A stretch of DNA of 54,105 nucleotides from a virus: the IMG/VR virus record IMGVR_UViG_3300002242_000614, positions 3,381 through 57,485 of that record. One strand, 5' to 3'. The translations under genes and the position numbers were made by a program. Numbering within the stretch: the first letter of the stretch is position 1; every line of letters starts with the position of its first letter. Of this stretch, positions 27,692-35,225 are shown piece after piece. The notes beneath the pieces are model-generated. The model saw only the letters and a program-made list of their open reading frames with translations. It ran no database searches and had not been told where the DNA came from.

Positions 27692-28003
27692 TTATTTTTT
27701 CTTTATATTAATAACTTTCCCGGAACTTTCATCATGTTCCATGACAAATAAAACTCCGCTTTCTGGAATCACAACAACAATATCATTTCCTATTTTAACT
27801 TCCATTGCATTCATTTGTAGGGATGTTATAAGATCTCCCACTTTAACTTCTTTGACATCCTCCCCGACTGAAATTACTTGATAAATACTTTGATTTATCT
27901 TTTCTTGAACTGACTCAGGAATAATAATTGAATTATTATTTTCGACTTCTAATTTAATTTCCTTGCAAACGATTTTATCCATGACAGCTTTGTATTTAAA
28001 CAT
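27692..28003 (-). CDS. GroES-like co-chaperonin
   Basis: A 103-residue protein with the GroES beta-barrel pattern: an N-terminal strand (YKAVMDKIVCKEI), a mobile-loop region at about 22-36 with IIIPESV, then ISVGEDVKEVKVGDLI near 45-60 and a C-terminal ESGVLFVME. GroES-type proteins cap GroEL, and phage versions such as T4 gp31 adapt the host chaperonin to fold the capsid protein. The gene overlaps the bS21-like gene by 8 bases, linking translation and folding. No GroEL gene is in the window, so it would have to work with the host chaperonin. Confidence 0.82.
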   Translation of the reverse strand: MFKYKAVMDKIVCKEIKLEVENNNSIIIPESVQEKINQSIYQVISVGEDVKEVKVGDLITSLQMNAMEVKIGNDIVVVIPESGVLFVMEHDESSGKVINIKKK

Positions 28004-28277
28004 TCTTTGTTCCCTCCATAGGTTTAAAATTATTTTTCATTCTTTTTTTATTATTTTTTTTCGATAAGGTAGCGTATTTTCTACTCAGCTTCTGTTTTGC
28101 AATTTTCTCTCTTTTCCTCTCAGACGGCGAGGAATAAATTTTAGACCTCCAATAATCTTTAACAATACCAAATTTTTGCATCTTCTTTGATAATTTTTTA
28201 ATGGCTTTCTCTAACGGATAATTTTTGTCCAAATAAATTTCAGTGCCATTTCCCATGTAATGTTTGTTCCTTGCCAT
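27996..28277 (-). CDS. rpsU: Ribosomal protein bS21 homologue
   Basis: A 93-residue basic protein with the bS21 pattern: EIYLDKNYPLEKAIKKLSKK near 13-32 (E. coli: basic strand, then helix with F-x-x-A-L-R-R-F), then FGIVKDYWRSKIYSSPSERKR near 37-57 (E. coli G-V-x-x-x-x-R-R-x-x-Y-x-x-P-x-x-x-R-K-R), and a Lys-rich tail. bS21 sits on the 30S subunit near the anti-Shine-Dalgarno helix and aids initiation. Phage copies have been proposed to bias ribosomes towards phage mRNA. Many genes here have strong AAAGGAGG-type sites, which fits. Start ATG follows rc AGGGGG. Confidence 0.88.
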   Translation of the reverse strand: MARNKHYMGNGTEIYLDKNYPLEKAIKKLSKKMQKFGIVKDYWRSKIYSSPSERKREKIAKQKLSRKYATLSKKNNKKRMKNNFKPMEGTKNV

Positions 28278-28304
28278 GTTGCCCCCTTATTTTTTTTTTA
28301 ATGT

Positions 28305-31300
28305 TTATAATGAAATATTATCAAATCCAAAAATATGATCCAATGAATTTTTTCTTGGGTTTCTTTCAACCTCCTGTGCTTTAAATATTGGTTTCAATAA
28401 ATAATCTTTTCTATCTTCAAATGCAAATTTCATATTCGCATCTATATCAATAATAAAATATTCTGGCAATCTTTTTTCTTCATATGGCAATGCAATCATA
28501 TTCAAATTTTTTACAGAAGAAGAATATGAAATAAATTTCTTAGCTATATCTTTGCCTGCTTTCTCTTTGTCAATCCCTTTTATTTTAAAAAGATATCCTT
28601 TGGAAGATGGTATATGATAATCATAAACCAATTCATTCCAAGCCAACATTGCCAAAACAGCGGGCGGGACTTGTTTATAATCATCAATTGGTTTATTCCA
28701 AGTCGCTGGCCTGGCAATTCTTGGATCTCCGGAAACAACCATATTTAAAAACTTCTTTCTTTCAGTTCTTATAAACTCTTCTATCTCTTTCAAGGAAATT
28801 TCATCGTTATATAAAATTATATGTAATAAATCTTTTAAAAATCTTTTACTTTCAGATGGAAAATCAGATCTTCTGATTTCAATTCCTCTATTCACAACTT
28901 CATCTATTTTTTTACCTTCCTGAAAAATAACTCTTGTTGAATATCTCTTTTTCGCAAGAAATATTCCTCTTCTTATGATAAGCTCATTTTTAAGATTTAC
29001 AAAATTATGCTCATCCGGATTAATATTATGTTTTCTAATAATATTGGTCATAATATTATTATTCAAAAAATCTTGAATTTTTTCACAGCTTTCTAAAACA
29101 TATTCCACCGTTTGTTTTTCTTTTGGAAAATCATTGAATGAAATAAAAATAGAATCTGTATCACCAGTTACAATATATGGATATTTTTCAGCATCCATCT
29201 CTTTAGAAAAAAAGGTATCTTCATCCAAAGGATTTGGCTCTACATATTTGCCTTTATTTAAAGAATCCATAAAGGCATTGCCATAAATAATAGATGATTT
29301 GGTTACTTCTTGACCAGACAAAGTTATTGCTTCTGACATGGATAAATTATAAAATCTAAAATTCTTATTAGAAATAATTCCATAAAGCGCATTGGCCAAA
29401 ATTTTATACGCTTTCTGTCTTATATCAAAAAATTTGGATACATCTTTGTTTCCTTTTTCTTTCTCATCTAACATTTTACTTTTATACCCTTTTCTTTTCT
29501 TTATAAGAGATTGTAATATTTCTGAATAATATGAAAGCTTTTTATTATAGGATGTAAAAAAACATCCATTAATTGTTACAGAATATTTTTGTTCGGAAAT
29601 TTCTTTTAATAAATCTGTTTTTTTTATTTTTTCAACATTATCATTGATGAGAGGCTTTCTGATTATTTCTAATTCATCTGGCAATTCATCGGGATTATAA
29701 ATTAAATTAAAACCATATTTTTCATTTTTTAATTTTAATTCAAATGTTTCCACACCAATATTATATTGCATAATCATACTTGGATACAAACTTGTAAAAT
29801 CCAAATCTGCAAGCCAATCATAAATTCCTGGAATTGGTTCAAGAACAAATGCGCCTTTATTTTTTCTAATCTGTTTCACGTCAAGTGCATTCCGCACAGT
29901 ATAACCATGTTTTCTCAAATTAGAAATAACCGTGCTATCTACAAAACCAAATGGGCTTGAATAACTGAATGTTGTATTACAAACGGCTCTCAATTCATCA
30001 AACAAATCTATGTGGCAAACTTTTTTCTCAATATCTTCAAGCAATTCAACATCTCGAATATTGTATTCTATCGCTTTATTTATATCATGATAAAAAACAT
30101 AATTAAATCCCTCTTCTATCTCAATCTTAGTTTTATCCAGTTCAACATTTCCTATGTATCCCAATTTATAACTTTCTCGTTTATTTTGATTAAATCGTTT
30201 ATACAATTCCAATTGGTCAACAACAACATATCCACAAATATTGAAAATATTTGCTTTTTTATTTATATAAACTTTTCTAAACGGAGATAATAGATTTGTA
30301 TCCATGCCTAAATTTTTTAATCGATTATAAATATATAAAATATCAAATTGTTTAAAATTCCAACCAGAAAGAAAATCCGGGTTCATTGAGTGAAGATCAT
30401 TTATCATAGCAAGCAAAAGATTTTTTTCCGATTTGAAAGTTTTCAAATCCCATTTTTCAGGCGCATCAATTTTATTTTTATCGCATTTATTATTGGAATC
30501 CAATAAATAGGTTATATATCTCCCGTTGTATTTTATTGTGGCCATAACAATTGGATATTCTGCTTTATCAGGAATAGGGAAATTTCCTCGATCCCCATTC
30601 ATAGTCGAAGCAACTTCGATATCGCAATACCATATATTTTTATTGCCAGGATTTGCCTCACCTTTATTTTTAGAATAATAATCAATAGAATGTTTAACAG
30701 TTGGATCAATATCTCCTTCAAAAATATTGTCTTTGTCCGGAAAAAATTCTGAATATTCTATTTCTTTTAACTCCAATTCATCAAAAGCACATATTTTTCT
30801 CCCATCATCATTTCTTAAAATATAATAAGGATAAATATTTGGAAGTTGATGAAAAATTTTTCTATTCTTTTTATCTCTAAAAATATATAAAATTTTATCT
30901 CCCAGTGATTGAATATCAACCAATTTATAATTATCTGTGTAAAATTTATCTGGAAGATCAAATGTTTTCATTCCATTTTTTTGTTCGCCATCTTCCTTTT
31001 GAGATTGTTCTATTTCGATAGGTTTCCCTTTTTCCAAAAAGGTTTTTATTTGTTTAAAATTTTCTTCATATAATGGAAGCATAGTTTTTTGTTTTCTTAA
31101 AATATAAGAAGGATGATATATGAAAAAAATATCATAACCATTCCATTTTTTAAACTTTCCAACTAGTTGATTTATTTTTTCTGGGAAATCAAAGGCAAAA
31201 GCTCCGCTTCCACCCATAATGACAATTAATTTTGGGTTACAGGTTTCTATTATTTTAAATACATTTTTTCTGCAATTTAGTATCGTGTTTATAGATGGGT

Positions 31301-31586
31301 TTCCCGTTCTCCCATCTGGGAGGAGAGTTTGACAAAGAACAACATTTGTTATTAAATAATTAATTTTATCCAAATTAAATTTGCGAAAAAAATTTCTAAA
31401 GAGTCTTCCACTTCTACCAACTAATGGCTTGCCTCTCAAAGTTTCTGTTTTGCCGGGATTCTCAGCAATATAAATTACATCAACTTTAGATAAATCATCT
31501 TCACAGTTTGTTTCAAGAATGCATGAAGGAGCATTTATTAATTCGCAAGAAAAACAATCTGCTTGTGATTCAATTATTGAAAACAT
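28305..31586 (-). CDS. Uracil-DNA glycosylase - family B DNA polymerase fusion
   Basis: A 1093-residue fusion. Residues 1-190 are a family-4-type uracil-DNA glycosylase: four iron-sulfur cysteines (C11, C14 in CFSC; NVVLC and ILNC near 105 and 125), AENPGKTE near 47-54, GKPLVGRSG, and the HPSYILR motif near 158. The polymerase follows: exonuclease I YCDIEVAS near 318, exo II SGWNFKQFD near 395, exo III YNIRDVELLED near 490, motif A DLDFTSLYPS near 590, motif B with NALYG near 730, and motif C TGDTDS near 803. All catalytic acids are present, so it should be an active replicative polymerase with proofreading and a built-in uracil sensor. It is the only DNA polymerase seen in the window. Confidence 0.95.
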   Translation of the reverse strand: MFSIIESQADCFSCELINAPSCILETNCEDDLSKVDVIYIAENPGKTETLRGKPLVGRSGRLFRNFFRKFNLDKINYLITNVVLCQTLLPDGRTGNPSINTILNCRKNVFKIIETCNPKLIVIMGGSGAFAFDFPEKINQLVGKFKKWNGYDIFFIYHPSYILRKQKTMLPLYEENFKQIKTFLEKGKPIEIEQSQKEDGEQKNGMKTFDLPDKFYTDNYKLVDIQSLGDKILYIFRDKKNRKIFHQLPNIYPYYILRNDDGRKICAFDELELKEIEYSEFFPDKDNIFEGDIDPTVKHSIDYYSKNKGEANPGNKNIWYCDIEVASTMNGDRGNFPIPDKAEYPIVMATIKYNGRYITYLLDSNNKCDKNKIDAPEKWDLKTFKSEKNLLLAMINDLHSMNPDFLSGWNFKQFDILYIYNRLKNLGMDTNLLSPFRKVYINKKANIFNICGYVVVDQLELYKRFNQNKRESYKLGYIGNVELDKTKIEIEEGFNYVFYHDINKAIEYNIRDVELLEDIEKKVCHIDLFDELRAVCNTTFSYSSPFGFVDSTVISNLRKHGYTVRNALDVKQIRKNKGAFVLEPIPGIYDWLADLDFTSLYPSMIMQYNIGVETFELKLKNEKYGFNLIYNPDELPDELEIIRKPLINDNVEKIKKTDLLKEISEQKYSVTINGCFFTSYNKKLSYYSEILQSLIKKRKGYKSKMLDEKEKGNKDVSKFFDIRQKAYKILANALYGIISNKNFRFYNLSMSEAITLSGQEVTKSSIIYGNAFMDSLNKGKYVEPNPLDEDTFFSKEMDAEKYPYIVTGDTDSIFISFNDFPKEKQTVEYVLESCEKIQDFLNNNIMTNIIRKHNINPDEHNFVNLKNELIIRRGIFLAKKRYSTRVIFQEGKKIDEVVNRGIEIRRSDFPSESKRFLKDLLHIILYNDEISLKEIEEFIRTERKKFLNMVVSGDPRIARPATWNKPIDDYKQVPPAVLAMLAWNELVYDYHIPSSKGYLFKIKGIDKEKAGKDIAKKFISYSSSVKNLNMIALPYEEKRLPEYFIIDIDANMKFAFEDRKDYLLKPIFKAQEVERNPRKNSLDHIFGFDNISL

Positions 31587-31601
31587 TTTTCATGACCTTT
31601 C

Positions 31602-31639
31602 ATTGCCCCTTATGAAACCGAAGTTCCATAAGGGGCAAT
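31602..31639 (-). terminator. Hairpin between DnaJ-like and polymerase genes
   Basis: A perfect 13-base inverted repeat (ATTGCCCCTTATG and complement) with a 12-base loop. On the minus strand it is not followed by a clear T-run, so it may act as an RNA-processing or stabilising hairpin, or as a weak terminator. Confidence 0.7.
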
Positions 31640-31642
31640 TTG

Positions 31643-32122
31643 TTATGCTTCAAATATTAATTTGGTTATTGTTTCTGCCACATCCTCAATGTTGTGTGCA
31701 AGTATGGCATTTAAAAATGGAGACTTTATTCCCCAGCCCATACATTCTGGGCATTCTTCAAAAACGGATGCTTCTGGGGTTTTGAGAATAACCATGCCGT
31801 GGTTGCATTTTGGGCATGGAGCGGGCGTTCTCTTCTTCCCCGTGTAGTTGCAATCAGAGCATCCTTGCCCCTTGCATCTTTTGCAAGTATATGTCTTTTT
31901 GCCAGTCCCCTGGCAATAAAAACATTTCGCCTTTTTTATCTTATATGTTACCTTTTTTAATATGACCCCTCCTTGGCAATGGGGACAATCAAAGGTGGTT
32001 GGGATTTTCTTCCCGGATAGAATTAATCTTTTTACTGCGTTGTTTTTTTCACGTTTAAAGAAATATGCCCCGTTAAAATCCCCATTCTCCAATTTTGCAA
32101 AAAATTTACTGATTGCTTTCAT
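31643..32122 (-). CDS. DnaJ-type zinc-finger protein
   Basis: A 159-residue protein with the cysteine-rich repeats of the DnaJ central domain: CPHCQGG, CFYCQGTGK, CKRCKGQGCSDCNYTGK, CPKCNHG and CPECMGWG, from about residue 42 to 130. There is no J domain, so it cannot by itself stimulate DnaK. The zinc domain of DnaJ binds unfolded protein. The gene is G+C-richer than its neighbours, has a perfect ribosome site (rc AAAGGAGG) and its own promoter-like motif and hairpin, suggesting strong independent expression. It could help folding together with the GroES-like protein, or bind nucleic acid instead. Confidence 0.85.
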   Translation of the reverse strand: MKAISKFFAKLENGDFNGAYFFKREKNNAVKRLILSGKKIPTTFDCPHCQGGVILKKVTYKIKKAKCFYCQGTGKKTYTCKRCKGQGCSDCNYTGKKRTPAPCPKCNHGMVILKTPEASVFEECPECMGWGIKSPFLNAILAHNIEDVAETITKLIFEA

Positions 32123-32174
32123 AATACCTCCTTTAAATTAAATTAAATTAAAAAAAATAACTCTAACTATCACT

Positions 32175-32189
32175 AATAAATATATATAG
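32175..32189 (-). promoter_or_regulatory. Promoter-like motif (TATATATATTTATT type)
   Basis: On the minus strand it reads CTATATATATTTATT, then AGTGATAG, about 55 bases before the DnaJ-like gene. It shares the TATATATATTTATT core with the motif at 12028 and is close to those at 45929, 47125 and 48397. Confidence 0.5.
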
Positions 32190-32208
32190 AAAACATATTA
32201 TCTAAATT

Positions 32209-32787
32209 CTATGAAGTGGATTTTTCAAATTCAACTATTTTAAAATTATCTTGGAGGAATTTTTTAAGTGGGATTTTTTTATGAGGGGTTTTATTTTCAA
32301 TAGATTCAATTTTTTTATGTTTTCTCGTTTTCTTTTTTCCTTTTATTTTACGTTTACTATAATTTTGTTTTAAGCCAAGATTTTTATAAATATCATTTTT
32401 ATTTTCATCTGCTAATATTTTATCAATCAATATTTTTATTTCATAATTTTTTAAGAGAGGAAATTTTTCTTCAACAAATTCTTCCAGATTTGTCTTTTTC
32501 TTTCCCTTTAAAAAATATGTGACTTCATTTCTTTTTACTCTAAATCTTAAAGTCATTTCTTTAATAAATCTAAACATTTCTTCTTTGTCTATATAAAATA
32601 GACTCATATTATTCATATATTTATCTAGAAAATAATTTAATTCTGGATTACGAATGAATACTTTGATGAGGAATAAATTATTGATTGGGGATTTATATGA
32701 GGATAAATGTATGCCATTCCCATAAGTCGGAATTTCAGAATTCAAATCGCCATCGAAAACCCAGTTTATAAAAGTCTTGTATGGCAT
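32209..32787 (-). CDS. Hypothetical protein with basic C-terminal region
   Basis: A 192-residue protein. The first 110 residues look folded with many aromatics. Residues about 140-175 are a Lys/Arg stretch (KRKIKGKKKTRKHKK) that could bind nucleic acid. The family is not recognised. A site (rc AAAAGGTG) precedes the ATG. It ends just before the promoter-like motif of the DnaJ-type gene. Confidence 0.7.
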   Translation of the reverse strand: MPYKTFINWVFDGDLNSEIPTYGNGIHLSSYKSPINNLFLIKVFIRNPELNYFLDKYMNNMSLFYIDKEEMFRFIKEMTLRFRVKRNEVTYFLKGKKKTNLEEFVEEKFPLLKNYEIKILIDKILADENKNDIYKNLGLKQNYSKRKIKGKKKTRKHKKIESIENKTPHKKIPLKKFLQDNFKIVEFEKSTS

Positions 32788-32810
32788 TTATTCACCTTTT
32801 TCTTTCGGCA

Positions 32811-33017
32811 TTAAATTTTAATCAAAATCCTTTTCTTACCATTTTTACATTTTCTAACAATTTTTCTTCTTTCATCTTCAAAAGGAATTATATAATAGTG
32901 AATCATTCCGCATTCAGGGCATCTTACTTGAACATTCTTTTTATTCATAATCATAAACAAAGTACCGTTTGTGGATTTCATATTTTTCACTGTTCTCATA
33001 GATTTCATATGCTCCAT
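32811..33017 (-). CDS. Small zinc-ribbon-like protein
   Basis: A 68-residue protein with CPECG near residue 33 and a later cysteine in RKCKNGKKR, a partial zinc-ribbon pattern, followed by a basic C-terminus. The start is uncertain: ATG 33017 has a weak site, and internal ATGs (33008, 33002) could be used. It lies 23 bases upstream of the 192-residue gene. Confidence 0.55.
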   Translation of the reverse strand: MEHMKSMRTVKNMKSTNGTLFMIMNKKNVQVRCPECGMIHYYIIPFEDERRKIVRKCKNGKKRILIKI

Positions 33018-33102
33018 TGATAAAAGAAAATATCTTCTTTCATCAACCCCCCTTCGGTTTGTTCGTTAATAAAAATTATATCTTATTTTCACATGATTTA
33101 AT

Positions 33103-33309
33103 CTATCGACTTAACATTTCTTTGAGGCTTGTTGTCAATTTTGAAATCTTTTCTTTTATTTCTTTTATATCATTTTGGATCTCTATATTATTCTTATTGA
33201 CTTCCAAAGCTTTTTCTTTTAAACTCGAAAGATTCTGTTTGATCTTTGAAAAAATTTTATCGAATCTTTCTTTTTCTTCTTCCAGATTAACTTTTTCTTT
33301 GTTTTCCAT
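33103..33309 (-). CDS. Small coiled-coil protein
   Basis: A 68-residue protein that is almost wholly a charged helix with heptad spacing of Leu, Ile and Phe, predicted to form a coiled coil. I place the start at ATG 33309 because rc AGAGGTG lies seven bases before it; this also overlaps the end of the small membrane-protein gene. The pair may act together at the membrane. Function unknown. Confidence 0.65.
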   Translation of the reverse strand: MENKEKVNLEEEKERFDKIFSKIKQNLSSLKEKALEVNKNNIEIQNDIKEIKEKISKLTTSLKEMLSR

Positions 33310-33311
33310 TT

Positions 33312-33446
33312 TTAACACCTCTTTTTTATATGTTTATATTTCATCATTTCTTTTGTTAAACCAACAACCAAAAATACTAAATACAATGCAAAAATTATAA
33401 AAATGAAAGTGGGAATAAAAATTATTTGTAATGGATTTGAATTCAT
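33312..33446 (-). CDS. Small single-pass membrane protein
   Basis: A 44-residue frame from ATG 33446 with one long hydrophobic segment (residues about 8-29: IIFIPTFIFIIFALYLVFLVV) and a basic C-terminal tail. The ribosome site before it is poor, so expression is uncertain, but the membrane-like composition and tight junction with the coiled-coil gene downstream argue for a real gene. It may be a holin-like or accessory membrane peptide; nothing more can be said. Confidence 0.45.
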   Translation of the reverse strand: MNSNPLQIIFIPTFIFIIFALYLVFLVVGLTKEMMKYKHIKKRC

Positions 33447-33476
33447 ATTATTTTTTTGAAACAAATTTAACATATC

Positions 33477-33809
33477 TTAAGATTCCAACCATTGATTTAA
33501 AATATGCATAAAAGAAGAACTCAATGCTTTAAATGTCCTGCGTTCTTGTCTGTCGATATTATTATTTTTTGAATAGTTGAAAAAATAAACTACATGATTC
33601 ATATTATTAAGTTTTTTCAATATATTTGATTCAAATTTAATTTTATCATCCATAATAATGATATCGAATTTTTTACATTCGTCTGTAAAATTTAATATTT
33701 TTTCTGGAATATCTTTTTCTTTTAACAATTTAATATTAAAAAAGGAATCATAAGTCTTCAATGTTTTTTTGACATCCGAATTGCTGATAATCATCAAATT
33801 TAACTTCAT
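33477..33809 (-). CDS. Hypothetical protein
   Basis: A 110-residue protein with an alternating strand/helix pattern (LNLMIISNSD at the start, FDIIIMDDKIKF near 50), reminiscent of a small Rossmann or receiver-like fold, although the usual receiver aspartate and lysine pattern is not convincing. It has a good ribosome site (rc GAAGGAT). It follows the LigD-phosphoesterase/RuvC pair in the same direction. Confidence 0.6.
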   Translation of the reverse strand: MKLNLMIISNSDVKKTLKTYDSFFNIKLLKEKDIPEKILNFTDECKKFDIIIMDDKIKFESNILKKLNNMNHVVYFFNYSKNNNIDRQERRTFKALSSSFMHILNQWLES

Positions 33810-33884
33810 TGTTTTAAATCCTTCGAAATATTAATTTACTTTCCGATGCTTAAATTCGAGCATCCGCCACTTGCCTTTTAAAAA

Positions 33885-34289
33885 CTATTTTCCTTTAAAT
33901 AGGATATATTCTTTTTGTTTTGATTTGTTTTTTGAAGATATGTGCTGAACTGAAATTAAATGATACAAGCCTTTAACTTTATGCCCATGAAAATTAATCG
34001 CAATGTGTTTTTTATCAAATTTTAAAATTTCACAAGATCCACCATCAAACTTTTTAAATGTTCCTGCTCCATAACCACTTTTCAATACGCCTGTAAATGT
34101 AGCGTCTGCATATGAATGATCATTTGTTCTAATGGCAAGAACTTTAACTCCAGTTGTGAGAGGGACTCTTTTCTTAACGGCAAAAGATGCCCACATAGGA
34201 CTATTTGGGAGTTTAAATCTTAAATCTTGATGTTTGCCAGCCTTCAATGCATTATGGTCAATGACAACAAACTCGGATACTTTATTCAT
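33885..34289 (-). CDS. Stand-alone LigD-type 3-prime phosphoesterase domain
   Basis: A 134-residue protein matching the phosphoesterase domain of LigD: FVVIDHNALKAGKHQDLRFKL near 7-27 (LigD FVVQ.H.A..LHYDFRLE), WASFAVKK near 33-40, RTNDHSYADATFTGVLKSGYGAGTF near 54-78 (LigD EDHPL.YA.FEG.IP.G.YGAG), and GLYHLIS near 107. The expected metal and phosphate ligands (His, Asp, Arg of HQDLR; His of NDH) are in place. Such domains trim 3-prime phosphates or ribonucleotides from DNA ends. It is three bases downstream of the RuvC-like gene. The matching LigD polymerase domain is separately encoded at 20581-21270. Confidence 0.85.
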   Translation of the reverse strand: MNKVSEFVVIDHNALKAGKHQDLRFKLPNSPMWASFAVKKRVPLTTGVKVLAIRTNDHSYADATFTGVLKSGYGAGTFKKFDGGSCEILKFDKKHIAINFHGHKVKGLYHLISVQHISSKNKSKQKEYILFKGK

Positions 34290-34292
34290 TTT

Positions 34293-34763
34293 TTATCCTT
34301 TATATTCTTCAAAAACATATCTAGCAAGACTATACGCGTCTGCCAGATCATCTATCTCTGTATCATAGCCCCATTTTTTATAGACATATTTTAACATCAA
34401 CGCTTTACTTCCATTTCCTCGACCAATTACAAATTTAACTAATTTTTTAGGCGGGATAACAATATATTTTATTTTATTTTTAAATAGAAAAATTCTTAGG
34501 TAATAATTCAATGCCCCAATATTTAAAAGGGCATTGCCTTTAGACATAAAAGACGGGCCTTCAATACCAACAATTATTTTTGAAAAATCCAAATCCGAAA
34601 TTAAATCATTTATCTTTTTTTCAATAAATAAAATTCTTTCCTCTGTTGTTTCATTTGAAGCTGTTTTGATATTTAATTCTCTAAAGACATTGCCATCTGA
34701 ACTCAAAATAACAAGTCCACTGGATGTGAATGATGGATCGATTCCCATGTAAAAATTATACAT
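34293..34763 (-). CDS. ruvC: RuvC-like Holliday junction resolvase
   Basis: A 156-residue RNase H-fold nuclease. The acidic residues expected for RuvC are visible: D9 in MGIDPS, E in GIEGPS near 68, and the C-terminal DDLADAY near 139-145, with a lysine-rich helix before it. It resolves four-way DNA junctions made in recombination and before packaging. The ribosome site is good (rc AAAGGAG). It directly precedes the LigD-type phosphoesterase gene. Confidence 0.88.
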   Translation of the reverse strand: MYNFYMGIDPSFTSSGLVILSSDGNVFRELNIKTASNETTEERILFIEKKINDLISDLDFSKIIVGIEGPSFMSKGNALLNIGALNYYLRIFLFKNKIKYIVIPPKKLVKFVIGRGNGSKALMLKYVYKKWGYDTEIDDLADAYSLARYVFEEYKG

Positions 34764-34775
34764 AATTCTCCTTTC

Positions 34776-34794
34776 AATAAATATCTATATATCG
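34776..34794 (-). promoter_or_regulatory. Possible promoter motif before RuvC-like gene
   Basis: On the minus strand it reads CGATATATAGATATTTATT, directly before the AAAGGAG ribosome site. It is a looser match to the recurring TATATATATTTATT motif. If it is a -10-type element the leader would be very short. Confidence 0.35.
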
Positions 34795-34812
34795 AAAAAA
34801 TCTAAAAATTTA

Positions 34813-35148
34813 TTATTTTTCTTGCTTCACATTTTGATGAGCTTTAACATCCGCTTTAATTCTCATTTGTGATTTACCTTTGCCTCTCCAATATGTGCTT
34901 CCGGTATATTCATCAGCAATTGCGGCACAAAACCTTCGTGCCCTATCTTCCCCGAATTGTTTCTTCATTTTTTCTTCACATTTGTAAAACCAATCTTTGC
35001 TCATCGGTTTAACTTTCATCGTTTTTGAAAGGGTGTCTACGAATTTCTCAACACTCTCATGTGTCCATCCTTTCGGAAGGCCCTCAAGACCTTCAGCTTT
35101 TTCTTCTGCCTCATTTAAAAAGCGTAAATACTTGTCTGCGATACCCAT
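34813..35148 (-). CDS. Small hypothetical protein with conserved GW...WRG pattern
   Basis: A 111-residue protein with the pattern GWTHESVEKF (residues 27-36), a cysteine in YKCEEKM near 55, FCAAIADEYTGSTYWRG near 73-89, and a basic tail. The spacing of Trp, Cys and Gly suggests a compact conserved domain, but I cannot name it. It has its own sigma70-like promoter just upstream (35179-35208), so it may be expressed early by host polymerase. Confidence 0.7.
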   Translation of the reverse strand: MGIADKYLRFLNEAEEKAEGLEGLPKGWTHESVEKFVDTLSKTMKVKPMSKDWFYKCEEKMKKQFGEDRARRFCAAIADEYTGSTYWRGKGKSQMRIKADVKAHQNVKQEK

Positions 35149-35178
35149 GTTTAAACTCCTTATTTGTTATTTAGATTG

Positions 35179-35208
35179 ATATTAACACTGTATTTTCTAT
35201 GATGTCAA
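35179..35208 (-). promoter_or_regulatory. Sigma70-like promoter
   Basis: On the minus strand, a perfect TTGACA is followed after 18 bases by TAATAT, about 30 bases before the start of the 111-residue gene. This is one of the best host-type promoter matches in the window and differs from the TATATATATTTATT-type motif. Confidence 0.6.
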
Positions 35209-35225
35209 GAATAATTTATAAAGAG

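Noticed and set aside
33846-33867. Possible tRNA or terminator near GATGCT/AGCATC
   Set aside because: Only a 6-base stem with no tRNA arms and no T-run on the relevant strand.
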